Below, piece by piece: positions 7,871 to 15,594 of a DNA stretch of 17,220 nt. The first letter of the stretch is position 1. The number at the start of each line of letters is the position of its first letter. The notes under the pieces were generated by a model. That model had not been told where the DNA came from. It worked only from the letters and a program-made list of their open reading frames with translations, and searched no databases. Both the position numbers and the translations under genes were made by a program. Origin of the DNA: Candidatus Latescibacteria bacterium 4484_181 (lineage in GTDB: Bacteria; Latescibacterota; MVCY01); NCBI GenBank assembly GCA_002049985.1, contig MVCY01000055.1, positions 1 to 17,220 of the forward strand. Direction: 5' to 3'.

Positions 7871-9212
7871 GCTGATTGGCGGCTTGGATGATGCCCGGGG
7901 ATTGATTGAGAAAGAAACCCAACGGGATGTCTCCAATTTGCTTGCTAACTTGTCCGCTCCGGACATAGCTGGCCTGATAGATCATCTTCACCCAGAAGAG
8001 GCCAGGTTTGTATTCAATCTACTAGACGACTCTGTCGCCTCACAGGTGATCACAAAGGTGAACGAGCACATTCAGGAGGAGCTCATTGAGGGCACAGACG
8101 AGACTAGGCTGACCAGGCTGGTGGGAGAGATGGAGTCGGATGATGCCGCCGATTTGATAGCTCGCCTGCCAGAAGATGTGGCCAGGCAAGTGCTCTGCTC
8201 TATAGACCCCGGACTTTCTGAGAGAATAAGGGAGCTTCTCAGATATGAAGAGGATACTGCTGGCGGTCTTATGGCAGTGGAGCTCGTCACTGTCGACCCA
8301 AACGCTACAGTGAAAGAGGCCATCGAGGTGGTGCGAAATGTCGCCAACAAGGATGAGCAGATCTACTATGTCTACGTGGTGGATAGAAGACAGAACCTGG
8401 TAGGGACTCTCTCTCTACGGGATTTGATCCTGGCGCAACCAGACCAGAGAGTCTCCGAGATTATGAACCGCGACGTAATGAGCGTGGTGCAGGGAACCGA
8501 CCAGGAAGAGGTTGCCAATATCTTCAGGAAGTATGACCTGGTGGTACTACCAGTGGTTGACACAAAAGGCCGTCTTGTAGGCAAAATTACCATCGACGAC
8601 ATAGTAGATGTGATCGAAGAGGAAGATTCCGAGGATATAGCAAAGATGGTGGGTACCAGCAGAGAGGAGATGACCGAGCACTCCCCTGTTAAGGTGGCTG
8701 GCATAAGGCTTCCCTGGCTGGTCATCTGCCTTTTTGGCGGTATGGGCTCGGCCACCATAGTGAGTCACTTCGAAGATGTCCTGGGTACGGTGCTCACCTT
8801 AGCTTTCTTTGTGCCAGTGCTTATGGATATGGGAGGAAATGTAGGGGTTCAATCGGCCACCCTGGTGGTCAGAAGCCTAGCCTTAGGGGAGATTGACACT
8901 TCAGGTCTGTGGAAGCGCTTGCACCGCGAGATAAGGACCAGCCTGATTATGGGCGTTGCCTGTGGAGCAGCAGTGGGATTGTTTGCCTTCCTGTGGAAAG
9001 ACAATCCTATACTGGGAGTGATAGTAGCTGTAGCTATGTGCGTCGCTATTTTGGCCGCTTCAATGACAGGGGTGTTGATGCCTATGGTCTTCAAAAAACT
9101 GGGAATAGATCCAGCAGTGGCCACCGGCCCAGTGGTTACCACTATCAATGACTGGAGCGGGCTTCTCATATACCTAGGGTTGGCTACAGCATTGCTCCAC
9201 TGGCTGAGATAA
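7827..9212 (+). CDS. mgtE: magnesium transporter MgtE
   Basis: Full-length 461-residue MgtE, a homodimeric Mg2+ channel of the inner membrane gated by internal Mg2+. Order: the helical MgtE N domain (about 15-135), which holds the repeated LxDxDAADLI-like helices; a pair of CBS domains (about 145-268), with the PVVDTKGRLVGKITIDDIVD motif closing the second; the acidic plug-helix region (EEEDSED, about 264-270); then five transmembrane helices from about 292 to the end. The pore signature GGNVGVQSATLVVRSLALGEI (starting at 336) and TTINDWSGLLIYLG near 438 are present; Asp442 matches the essential pore aspartate. ATG at 7827 lies inside the DUF502 gene, 44 bases of overlap, with a modest GGAG about 13 bases upstream. 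The acidic cluster between CBS and channel is what binds regulatory Mg2+ in studied homologues. Confidence 0.95.
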   Translation: MGQNHQQRLQENIRELIGGLDDARGLIEKETQRDVSNLLANLSAPDIAGLIDHLHPEEARFVFNLLDDSVASQVITKVNEHIQEELIEGTDETRLTRLVGEMESDDAADLIARLPEDVARQVLCSIDPGLSERIRELLRYEEDTAGGLMAVELVTVDPNATVKEAIEVVRNVANKDEQIYYVYVVDRRQNLVGTLSLRDLILAQPDQRVSEIMNRDVMSVVQGTDQEEVANIFRKYDLVVLPVVDTKGRLVGKITIDDIVDVIEEEDSEDIAKMVGTSREEMTEHSPVKVAGIRLPWLVICLFGGMGSATIVSHFEDVLGTVLTLAFFVPVLMDMGGNVGVQSATLVVRSLALGEIDTSGLWKRLHREIRTSLIMGVACGAAVGLFAFLWKDNPILGVIVAVAMCVAILAASMTGVLMPMVFKKLGIDPAVATGPVVTTINDWSGLLIYLGLATALLHWLR

Positions 9213-9256
9213 ATCCGCATGCCGTTCAAATTTATCCGCCAAGAAATAACTCCAAG

Positions 9257-9785
9257 ATGGCAATTCTGAAGACGGAAGCGATCGTTCTGAGAAATTACAA
9301 GTGGAGCGAAACTAGTAACATCGTCACTCTGTACTCTCAGGATTTCGGTAAGATTAAGGCCGTGGCCAAGGGAGCCAGGAGAGCTAATACTAGATTCGTC
9401 AACTCATTGAACCCTGTCACGCAAAGCCAAATTCTCTTTTACTCCCGGAACTCTGGCGGACTGCACATTCTGAAAGAGGCATCCAGCATTAACTATTTTC
9501 CGAACCTGAAACGAGAGATAGAAAAGTTTGCCTACGCCAGTGCTGTGTGCGAATTGACAGAATATCTGACCGCCGACAGTCAGCCCAGTCCTTCTGCTTA
9601 TTATACTCTACATCAAACATTAAACAAGATGGAGGACTCTCCCTTAGAGGAAAAAGGTGAGAAATGTGAAGGTGAGCCCATTTTTGGAAAGGGAGGTCGA
9701 GGCTCTTCTGGACGCTTTCTGGAGGTATCACACCGGAGAGTATCGGAAGTTGAAATCGCTACACGTGCTGCGCCAAATTAAATAG
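9257..9785 (+). pseudogene. recO: RecO DNA repair protein, broken by internal deletion and frameshift
   Basis: Starts at ATG 9257 (MAILKTEAIVLRNYKWSE), the typical RecO OB-fold start, with no strong Shine-Dalgarno. The OB domain (about 1-80, including GKIKAVAKGARR) and the first helices (KFAYASAVCELTEYL) are recognisable to about 9650. The first frame then becomes nonsense and ends at 9781. The real C-terminus is in another frame from about 9675: SPFLEREVEALLDAFWRYHT, followed by LKSLHVLRQIK and TAG at 9783-9785. The sum is about 175 residues against 240-250 usual; the missing 65-70 include the central helical part and the Cys4 zinc finger. RecO loads RecA at gaps with RecR. Losing it is tolerable in some lineages, but the normal sequence on both sides of the break suggests an assembly fault or very recent loss. 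It follows mgtE by 44 bases. Confidence 0.85.
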
Positions 9786-9946
9786 GAATAAGAATAATGT
9801 AACTACAACACCTCTTGTAGTGTGCACCTTAGCGCATCCCAAATAGTGAAAGCCCTTGCTGCAAAATTTCCTAAATACGCATCACTTCGGCGAGGTTGTT
9901 CAGTCGAAAAGCAAATTGAGAGTAGTTTCTTCTCTTCGAAGGAGAT

Positions 9947-11212
9947 ATGAGAAAGCGCTTTCTTCTATTTCTGTTTCTGACTTTCCTTTTCCCTCTGCGC
10001 GTTGGCGCTCAGAGGATGCTAATCTATATGGATTCTGATCAGACTGACCACCTGAGGGCCTATGGACTTGTCTATTGGGCACTGACGCAGGGAACTAGTG
10101 TAGAGTGGTTGCTGAACTATCGGGGTGGCTCTTTTATGTTACAATATTCGGAACCTGTAGCTCAGGAGGCTCGTATTCAAGGGGTCTCCTTCGCTGTTAT
10201 CGATGGGGACCGAATCTCACAGATTTACGGTCAGATAGAACTGAGCAATATGGAGGTGGTGCTTCTGGAAAAAGCCCCTCGCATCGCTGTGTATGTACCT
10301 CCCACCAGAGATCCCTGGGATGATGCAGTCAGATTAGCCCTCGGCTATGCCCACATCCCCTACGAAACACTGTGGGATCGAGAGGTGCTGGAAGGCGGAC
10401 TTGGGGACTATGACTGGTTGCATTTGCATCACGAGGACTTCACCGGGCAGTATGGTAAGTTCTATGCCAGCTACCGCAACCAGCCATGGTACAAACAGCA
10501 GGTGAGAGAATGCGAACAGATGGCCCGAAGTTTAGGGTTTGAGAAGGTATCAGAAGAGAAAAAGGCCGTTGCCAGAAAGATTAGGGACTATGTGATGGAA
10601 GGCGGATTTCTGTTCGCTATGTGCTCTGCCACAGAGACCCTGGATATCGCCTTGGCAGCGGAGACGACAGATATTGTTCCTGCTGTCTTTGACGGAGATG
10701 CTGCCGATCCCGACTGTCAGGCCAGACTCGACTTCTCCAAGACGTTCGCTTTTCAGAATTTTCGTTTGGAGCTTAACCCTTTGATTTATGGTTTTTCTGA
10801 TATCGATACCACACCCCAGGATCTCAGAGGACTGAGGGGACCAGAGGCTGACGCCTTCACCCTTTTCGACTTCTCTGCCAAATACGACCCCGTGCCAACA
10901 ATGTTGACCCAGGATCATGTCAGGACGATCAAAGGTTTCCTTGGTCAAACCACCGGCTTCAGGCGCAATCTCATAAAAAAGTCCGTCACTATCCTGGCAC
11001 AGGTGAAGGGAACAGACGAGGTGAAATACATCCACGGGAATCTGGGCAAGGGCACCTTTACTTTCCTGGGAGGGCACGACCCTGAGGACTATATGCACCT
11101 GGTCGGTGACCCCCCTACGGATCTTACCCTTCACAAACACTCCCCCGGATATCGGTTGATCCTGAACAATGTCCTTTTCCCGGCGGCGGAAAAGAAAAAG
11201 CAAAAGACATAA
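9947..11212 (+). CDS. secreted protein of the family commonly mis-annotated as asparagine synthetase B
   Basis: 421 residues with a clear signal peptide: basic MRKR, a Leu/Phe-rich core, and a VGA|QR cleavage site near residue 21. I recognise the overall pattern from proteins in Bacteroidetes and related phyla deposited as 'asparagine synthetase B': MDSDQTDHLRAYGLVYWAL (about 28-46), WLLNYRGGSF, EKAPRIAVYVPP, DYDWLHLHHEDFTGQYGKFY (154-173), GGFLFAMCSATETLDIAL (219-236), FLGGHDPEDYMH and the closing NNVLFPAAEKKKQKT. None of the N-terminal-Cys glutaminase or adenylation motifs of true AsnB is present. The GGFLFAMCSAT turn around Cys225 resembles a class I amidotransferase elbow, which is inference only. 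It is intact while recO before it and the gene after it are broken. GGAG at 9941-9944 lies only two bases from the ATG, unusually close. The 161-base gap upstream shows no gene I recognise. Confidence 0.85.
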   Translation: MRKRFLLFLFLTFLFPLRVGAQRMLIYMDSDQTDHLRAYGLVYWALTQGTSVEWLLNYRGGSFMLQYSEPVAQEARIQGVSFAVIDGDRISQIYGQIELSNMEVVLLEKAPRIAVYVPPTRDPWDDAVRLALGYAHIPYETLWDREVLEGGLGDYDWLHLHHEDFTGQYGKFYASYRNQPWYKQQVRECEQMARSLGFEKVSEEKKAVARKIRDYVMEGGFLFAMCSATETLDIALAAETTDIVPAVFDGDAADPDCQARLDFSKTFAFQNFRLELNPLIYGFSDIDTTPQDLRGLRGPEADAFTLFDFSAKYDPVPTMLTQDHVRTIKGFLGQTTGFRRNLIKKSVTILAQVKGTDEVKYIHGNLGKGTFTFLGGHDPEDYMHLVGDPPTDLTLHKHSPGYRLILNNVLFPAAEKKKQKT

Positions 11213-11253
11213 GATGAACACAGCCGGAGGCTATTAAGAAGCGGAAAATAACC

Positions 11254-11302
11254 AGAAAAAGTCCGCTGAGGTTTTCGCATTTTGTTGGATTCTCAGCGGA
11301 CT
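11254..11302 (-). terminator. Rho-independent terminator for the Lys/Glu-tailed membrane protein gene
   Basis: Perfect 11-bp stem: AGTCCGCTGAG at 11260-11270 and CTCAGCGGACT at 11292-11302, loop 21 bases. Read on the minus strand, the stem is followed directly by TTTTTCT (complement of 11254-11260). It lies about 90 bases past the stop at 11392 and also separates this gene from the convergent secreted-protein gene ending at 11212; the plus-strand side has no T tract. Confidence 0.75.
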
Positions 11303-11391
11303 CTGCAGTGAAGAAATTAGACTGGCATTCAGAATCAACACGTTCAGGGAAGATCACACAGGAATCTCACCCTCTTAATCCACCCGCTCAT

Positions 11392-12526
11392 TTATTCCTT
11401 CCTCCCCTCTTTTTTCTCCTCCTTTGGTGCTGTTCCTTCTTTCTTTTCCTCCTTTTTCTCCTCCTTTGGTGCCGCCTCTTCCTTCACTTCCTCTTTTTTC
11501 TCTACTTTTTCTTCTTTTTCTTCCTCTTCCTCTTTTCTCTCCAACAGGTTTTCGTTGTCTTTCTTTTTCCTCAATACCAGGTAGATCAGCGTCTGCCCGG
11601 CACTCCAGGTGGCAAAGCTGTAGGAGAGAGCGAGGAAGATGACCAGAATGAGCATAATCCCACCTATGACCCCTGACACCAACACCGTGCCACTGGCATC
11701 TGGCACCTTACTGAAATCCGGCAAAAAGAAGTGGAAGTAAGGGATCTTGCTAAGGATGAGATTAAATGTCTTGCAGGTAGGGGCGAAGGCAATGGCCTCT
11801 TTGGTCATCACAGCTAACTTGTTGCCCATAAAGAAGCGAGGGAACCATTGCATCAGCCCCAAGGCGTTGACTGTGAAGATAGCAAAGACCCAGGAAGATA
11901 GGCCGAGGGTGAACGCCAGCCAACCCTGGTAGGTGACAAACCTCCACGGCTGGCTCCAGATCGTGGAGAAGGACTGGGTGATAGTTTCCACCGTATCCTC
12001 ACCGGTGGTGGCGGTGATCGCCGGTGAGAGTATCAAGGAGACACCCAACACCAGTGCCACAAGGAATCCTGCCAAGCAACCCTAGTATGATGGCCATAAT
12101 GAATAGAACGACGACCATCCCCAGAATACCAATAGGGGAAAGGATTGCCGCTTTCCAGTGTTTCGCCACGAATTTTCTGGAGTCGCCCATAGAGTAAAAG
12201 TCGTCGCCTTTCAGTTGCTGGTAGCTGATCTTAGCTACTGCTGTAGCGGTTAGCAGCAGCACCACAACGGCAAAGAAAACGCCGACCCCGTAAATGACCC
12301 AGCTATACCAAGCGAACTTATCGACCATTGCCAGAGGGAAAAGTCTATAGGCCCTCCAGATGGTGCCCCATCCCAGACCGCTGGATAACAGGGCAACATA
12401 AGTAAGCACCAGGTAGCAGACGTAGGCAACGAGTATCCCCAGAAAGGAGACCCCCATTTTTTTGCCGCTCAAACCCAACCTGGCAGCTCTGAAGACGTCA
12501 CGGAAGTCAAAATGTAACTCCGTCAC
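11392..12526 (-). pseudogene. polytopic membrane protein of unknown function with Lys/Glu-rich tail, frame-broken
   Basis: GTG start at 12526 (MTELHFDFRDVF) preceded by AAAGGAGG. The first frame encodes an amphipathic N-terminus and three hydrophobic spans, ending usefully at LGLLGRIP near 12063; it runs on out of register to 11999. The second frame resumes with LAGFLVALVLGVSLILSPAI from about 12075 and continues through GEDTVETITQSFSTIW (typical of this protein type), two or three more spans, and a basic/acidic tail of about 55 residues to TAA at 11392. Related proteins have roughly 25 residues between GRIP and LAGF. The sequence GGCAGGATTCC at the join can be read as GRIP in one frame or LAGF in the other, so it fits both flanks. 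No enzymatic motif is visible. The fold is reminiscent of small integral membrane proteins common in candidate phyla; function unknown. Confidence 0.75.
11411..11472 (-). repeat. direct repeat in the coding tail of the membrane protein
   Basis: A 20-base unit, TTTTTCTCCTCCTTTGGTGC on the plus strand, occurs at 11411-11430 and again at 11453-11472, a 42-base (14-codon) period. It encodes the two APKEEKKE segments of the charged tail. Such in-frame repeats vary in copy number by slippage. Confidence 0.85.
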
Positions 12527-12579
12527 TTCAAACCTCCTTTCGGTTGAGACATATAAATTGAAGGATTACAGTATGCCTT

Positions 12580-12608
12580 AATATACACCACCTCGCTTTC
12601 TATGTCAA
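12580..12608 (-). promoter_or_regulatory. sigma70-type promoter for the membrane protein gene
   Basis: On the minus strand, a perfect -35 TTGACA (12608-12603), a 17-base spacer and -10 TATATT (12585-12580). The predicted start is near 12573, giving a leader of about 47 bases to the GTG at 12526. This is the strongest promoter match in the window. Confidence 0.75.
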
Positions 12609-12660
12609 CAGTTTTTTCCTGCAGCCATAGAATCAAGCATCAGGAAAACTTGTAAGCTGC

Positions 12661-12692
12661 AAAAACTGTGAAGGTTAGAATTTAAAACCTTC
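12661..12692 (-). terminator. probable Rho-independent terminator of ppdK
   Basis: On the minus strand, GAAGGTT (12692-12686) pairs with AACCTTC (12676-12670) around a nine-base loop, then after four bases comes TTTTT (12665-12661). It lies about 60 bases past the ppdK stop. The stem is short and AT-rich, so strength is uncertain. Confidence 0.45.
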
Positions 12693-12706
12693 GAAGTCTC
12701 TCGAGC

Positions 12707-12724
12707 TTCCCGAAATTTCGGGAA
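12707..12724. repeat. 18-bp perfect palindrome downstream of ppdK
   Basis: TTCCCGAAATTTCGGGAA equals its own reverse complement. It sits between the ppdK stop (12753) and the probable terminator (12661-12692). It could be a dimeric-protein operator or an extra hairpin shielding the ppdK mRNA 3' end. No T tract follows directly. Confidence 0.6.
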
Positions 12725-12752
12725 TTCAGGTGGTCTTTTGGCGTCATGCAAC

Positions 12753-15467
12753 TCAGTGGTTTTTCAGGGCTGCATGGGCTGCTGCCAATCGGGCAATCGG
12801 AACCCGATAGGGAGAGCAACTGACATAATTGAGTCCTACCCGGTGGCAGAACTCGATAGAGGCAGGATCACCGCCGTGCTCACCACAGATTCCCACCTCC
12901 AAATTTGGGTTACTTTGCCGTCCCGCTTCAACTGCCATCCTAATCAGCACTCCCACCCCGGTTTGGTCTAACGTCTGGAAAGGGTTAGCAGGGAGGATCC
13001 CTTTTTCCACATACTTCATTAGGAACTTAGCCTCAGCATCGTCTCTGGAGATGCCGAATGTGGTCTGAGTAAGGTCGTTGGTACCAAATGAGAAGAAATC
13101 TGCCGTCTTTGCTATCTCTCCAGCGGTGAGAGCAGCACGGGGGATCTCGATCATAGTGCCAAATTTATAGTCGATATCCACTCCCTGCTCTTCCATCACC
13201 TTTTTGGCTACCCCTTCTAATTGTTGGCGAACAGCTTTCAGTTCATTAACATGGCCGACAAGGGGAATCATAATTTCAGGATGTACGTCGACGCCCTCTG
13301 TTTTCACCTCACAGGCAGCTTCAAAGATGGCGCGGACTTGCATCTCGATGATTTCTGGCATAACCAGACCCAGGCGGCAACCTCGGAGCCCCAGCATGGG
13401 ATTTTGCTCCCTCATAGATTCCACCGCCTGAAGCATCTTCTCCTTCTCTGCCAGTTGGGTTGTCCCAGGGGATTTTATCCTCAACTCGGTCGCCTCGACT
13501 AGGAGTTGATCGTGATCGGGCAGGAACTCGTGTAGGGGTGGATCAATCAATCGGATGATCACCGGCAGTCCCTTCATCGCCCTGAATATGCCCTTGAAGT
13601 CCTCTCGCTGCAGAGGTAGCAATCTGTCTAGGGCAGAGTGGCGCTGCTGTTCTGTCTTAGCCAGGATCATCTCCTGCACTATGGGCAAACGGTCGGTTTC
13701 CATAAACATGTGTTCAGTGCGACACAGACCGATCCCCTGGGCGCCAAACTCCCTGGCCCGCGTAGCATCGTGTGGGTAATCAGCATTGGCCCAAACGCCG
13801 AGGCGTTTCACCTGGTCGGCCCAAGATAGAAGGGTCTGTAACTCTGGGGTCATCTGGGCTTCAATGGTGGGGATTTCTCCTAAGAAAACCCTGCCGGTGG
13901 TTCCATCGATACTGATTATGTCTCCTTCTTTGACTATAATGTCGCCTATGGTAAACTGTTTGGCTTCCAGGTCGATGGAGATTTGGTCGCAGCCGGCGAC
14001 GCAGGGTTTGCCCATACCCCTGGCTACCAGAGCAGCGTGGCTGGTTGCTCCGCCGATTTGGGTGAGAATCCCCTGCGCCCCATAGAAGCCGTGGACATCA
14101 TCAGGGGTGGTCTCGGGTCTGACAAGTATCACCTTTTCGCCTGCCTTGCCTCGCCTTTCGGCATCGTCGGCCGAGAAAACCACTGCCCCGGTGGCAGCCC
14201 CAGAAGAAGCATTTACCCCCTTGGCAATAGGCTCTGCCTCTGCTCTGGGGTCAATCTGCCGGTGAAGCATATGGTCTATGTGCTGAGGTTCGACCATAAG
14301 CAGGGCCTTCTTCTTCCCCTTTTCCTCTATGTTCTCGTCAAGGAGACCTTCTAAGGCCATATCTACAGCAATCTTCACCACTGCCTGGCCAGTGGCCGTT
14401 GGTTTCCCTGACCGACATTGCAACATATACAGCTTTCCCTTCTCGATGGTGAACTCGATATCCTGTATATCCTTGTAATGCTTTTCCAGTAGGTGACATA
14501 CATCCAGAAGCTGTTGGTAGACCCCTGGCATCACTTCCTGCATTTGATCAATCGGCACAGCCTGACGGATTCCCGCAACTACATCCTCGCCTTGAGCGTT
14601 GGCCAGGAAATTACCGTATACTTTCTTCTGGCCGGTGGATGGATCACGGGTAAAGGCCACCCCGGTGCCGGAATTTTCGCCCATATTACCGAAGACCATT
14701 GTCTGTACATTCACTGCTGTGCCTAGGTCATCGGGGATGTTTTTTATGCGGCGAAAGTCACAGGCGCGCTTGTTGTTCCACGATTTAAACACAGCATTTG
14801 TGGCCAATCTGAGCTGCTCCCTAGGGTCGCTCGGGAAGGGTTTGCCATACTGTTTTTCAAAATGTTCTTTTGATCTTTCCACTACTTCTTTCAGGCCATT
14901 TGCATCTACATCAGTATCTTCCTTGGCCCCCATCTTCTTTTTCACCTCATCAAATATCTTCTCAAAGGCGAGCCTCTCTAATCCGGGGCGATAATCGGGG
15001 GAATTCTTTTCTCCAGAGAGAACTACATCGGAGAACATCATTATGAATCGGCGGTAAGAATCGTAAGCAAAGCGCTCATCGCCGGTTTGGTAAATAAGGC
15101 CTTGGAGACTCTGATCGTTGAGTCCTAAGTTCAGTACAGTGTCCATCATCCCGGGCATAGATATAGGTGCCCCCGAACGGACAGAGACCAGGAGCGGATT
15201 CTCAATGTCGCCCAGTTTTTTCCCTACTACCGTTTCTAACTTAGTAAGGTTTTCCTCTATTTGCTCTTCCAGTCCAGGGGGATAAGTTTCCCCATGTTCA
15301 TAATAAAACTTACAGGCTTCAGTAGAGATAGTGTAACCTGGGGGGACTGGCAGCCCAATGTTAGTCATCTCTGCCAGATTGGCTCCTTTTCCACCTAACA
15401 GGGATCTCATCCCAGCATTGCCCTCAGCTTTTCCCCCACCAAAGAAATAGACATATTTCTTAGCCAT
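12753..15467 (-). CDS. ppdK: pyruvate, phosphate dikinase
   Basis: Complete 904-residue enzyme (usual length 870-900) interconverting pyruvate + ATP + Pi and PEP + AMP + PPi in the cytoplasm. The ATP-grasp domain starts with GGKGANLAEM (25-34) and LPVPPGYTI, with RSGAPISMPGMMDT near 97-110. The swivelling phosphohistidine domain has GGATSHAALVARGMGKP with the phosphorylated His477. The C-terminal PEP/pyruvate barrel shows GLCRTEHMF (580-588), MIEIPRAAL, GTNDLTQTTFG (795-805) and GICGEHGGDP with catalytic Cys861. ATG at 15467 is preceded by AAGGAGGAG. A promoter (15510-15538) and a probable terminator (12661-12692) frame it as a single-gene unit. In anaerobes this enzyme can run either way, making ATP in PPi-linked glycolysis or PEP for gluconeogenesis; the direction cannot be read from the gene. 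No damage is visible. Confidence 0.97.
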   Translation of the reverse strand: MAKKYVYFFGGGKAEGNAGMRSLLGGKGANLAEMTNIGLPVPPGYTISTEACKFYYEHGETYPPGLEEQIEENLTKLETVVGKKLGDIENPLLVSVRSGAPISMPGMMDTVLNLGLNDQSLQGLIYQTGDERFAYDSYRRFIMMFSDVVLSGEKNSPDYRPGLERLAFEKIFDEVKKKMGAKEDTDVDANGLKEVVERSKEHFEKQYGKPFPSDPREQLRLATNAVFKSWNNKRACDFRRIKNIPDDLGTAVNVQTMVFGNMGENSGTGVAFTRDPSTGQKKVYGNFLANAQGEDVVAGIRQAVPIDQMQEVMPGVYQQLLDVCHLLEKHYKDIQDIEFTIEKGKLYMLQCRSGKPTATGQAVVKIAVDMALEGLLDENIEEKGKKKALLMVEPQHIDHMLHRQIDPRAEAEPIAKGVNASSGAATGAVVFSADDAERRGKAGEKVILVRPETTPDDVHGFYGAQGILTQIGGATSHAALVARGMGKPCVAGCDQISIDLEAKQFTIGDIIVKEGDIISIDGTTGRVFLGEIPTIEAQMTPELQTLLSWADQVKRLGVWANADYPHDATRAREFGAQGIGLCRTEHMFMETDRLPIVQEMILAKTEQQRHSALDRLLPLQREDFKGIFRAMKGLPVIIRLIDPPLHEFLPDHDQLLVEATELRIKSPGTTQLAEKEKMLQAVESMREQNPMLGLRGCRLGLVMPEIIEMQVRAIFEAACEVKTEGVDVHPEIMIPLVGHVNELKAVRQQLEGVAKKVMEEQGVDIDYKFGTMIEIPRAALTAGEIAKTADFFSFGTNDLTQTTFGISRDDAEAKFLMKYVEKGILPANPFQTLDQTGVGVLIRMAVEAGRQSNPNLEVGICGEHGGDPASIEFCHRVGLNYVSCSPYRVPIARLAAAHAALKNH

Positions 15468-15491
15468 TAAACTCTCCTCCTTTGTGTGGAA

Positions 15492-15562
15492 TGGTTAACA
15501 AATCTTTTAAATATACATCAAAATGTCTTCGGTGGCAATCTTTTTCTTCGATTTGGTTAACA
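15492..15562. repeat. pair of TGGTTAACA direct repeats flanking the ppdK promoter
   Basis: TGGTTAACA occurs at 15492-15500 and 15554-15562, with centres 62 bases apart (close to six helical turns). Each contains the palindrome GTTAAC. One lies just downstream of the -10 region and the other upstream of the -35, the arrangement of a looping repressor or a two-site regulator. Chance is possible. Confidence 0.35.
15510..15538 (-). promoter_or_regulatory. sigma70-type promoter for ppdK
   Basis: On the minus strand, -35 TTGCCA (15538-15533), a 17-base spacer and -10 TATATT (15515-15510). The predicted start near 15503 leaves a leader of about 35 bases to the ATG at 15467, containing the strong AAGGAGGAG site. 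Confidence 0.65.
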
Positions 15563-15594
15563 TCAGGTCAGGTGCATTCACCATTCTTCTAACT

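Noticed and set aside
7370..7966. Minus-strand open frame of about 198 codons
   Set aside because: Antisense to the intact DUF502 and mgtE genes; no recognisable motifs.
9802..9821. Hairpin ACTACAA/TTGTAGT after recO as a terminator
   Set aside because: The stem is only 7 bp and AT-rich, and no T tract follows on either strand.
9786..9946. Short open stretch (KALAAKFPKYASLRRG) before the secreted protein gene
   Set aside because: Under 40 codons, no start with a ribosome site, and no family recognised; it may be residue of a lost gene, but this cannot be supported.
9947..11212. Taking the gene as true asparagine synthetase (asnB)
   Set aside because: A signal peptide and absence of the N-terminal Cys glutaminase and ATP-binding motifs contradict that function.
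10550..11221. Minus-strand open frame of about 223 codons
   Set aside because: It lies opposite the secreted AsnB-like gene, whose conserved motifs and signal peptide make the plus strand the coding one.
11308..11676. Plus-strand open frame coding for a Leu/Phe/Ser-rich hydrophobic protein
   Set aside because: It is the antisense of the Lys/Glu-rich tail of the minus-strand membrane protein; the repetitive CTT/CTC composition explains the hydrophobicity.
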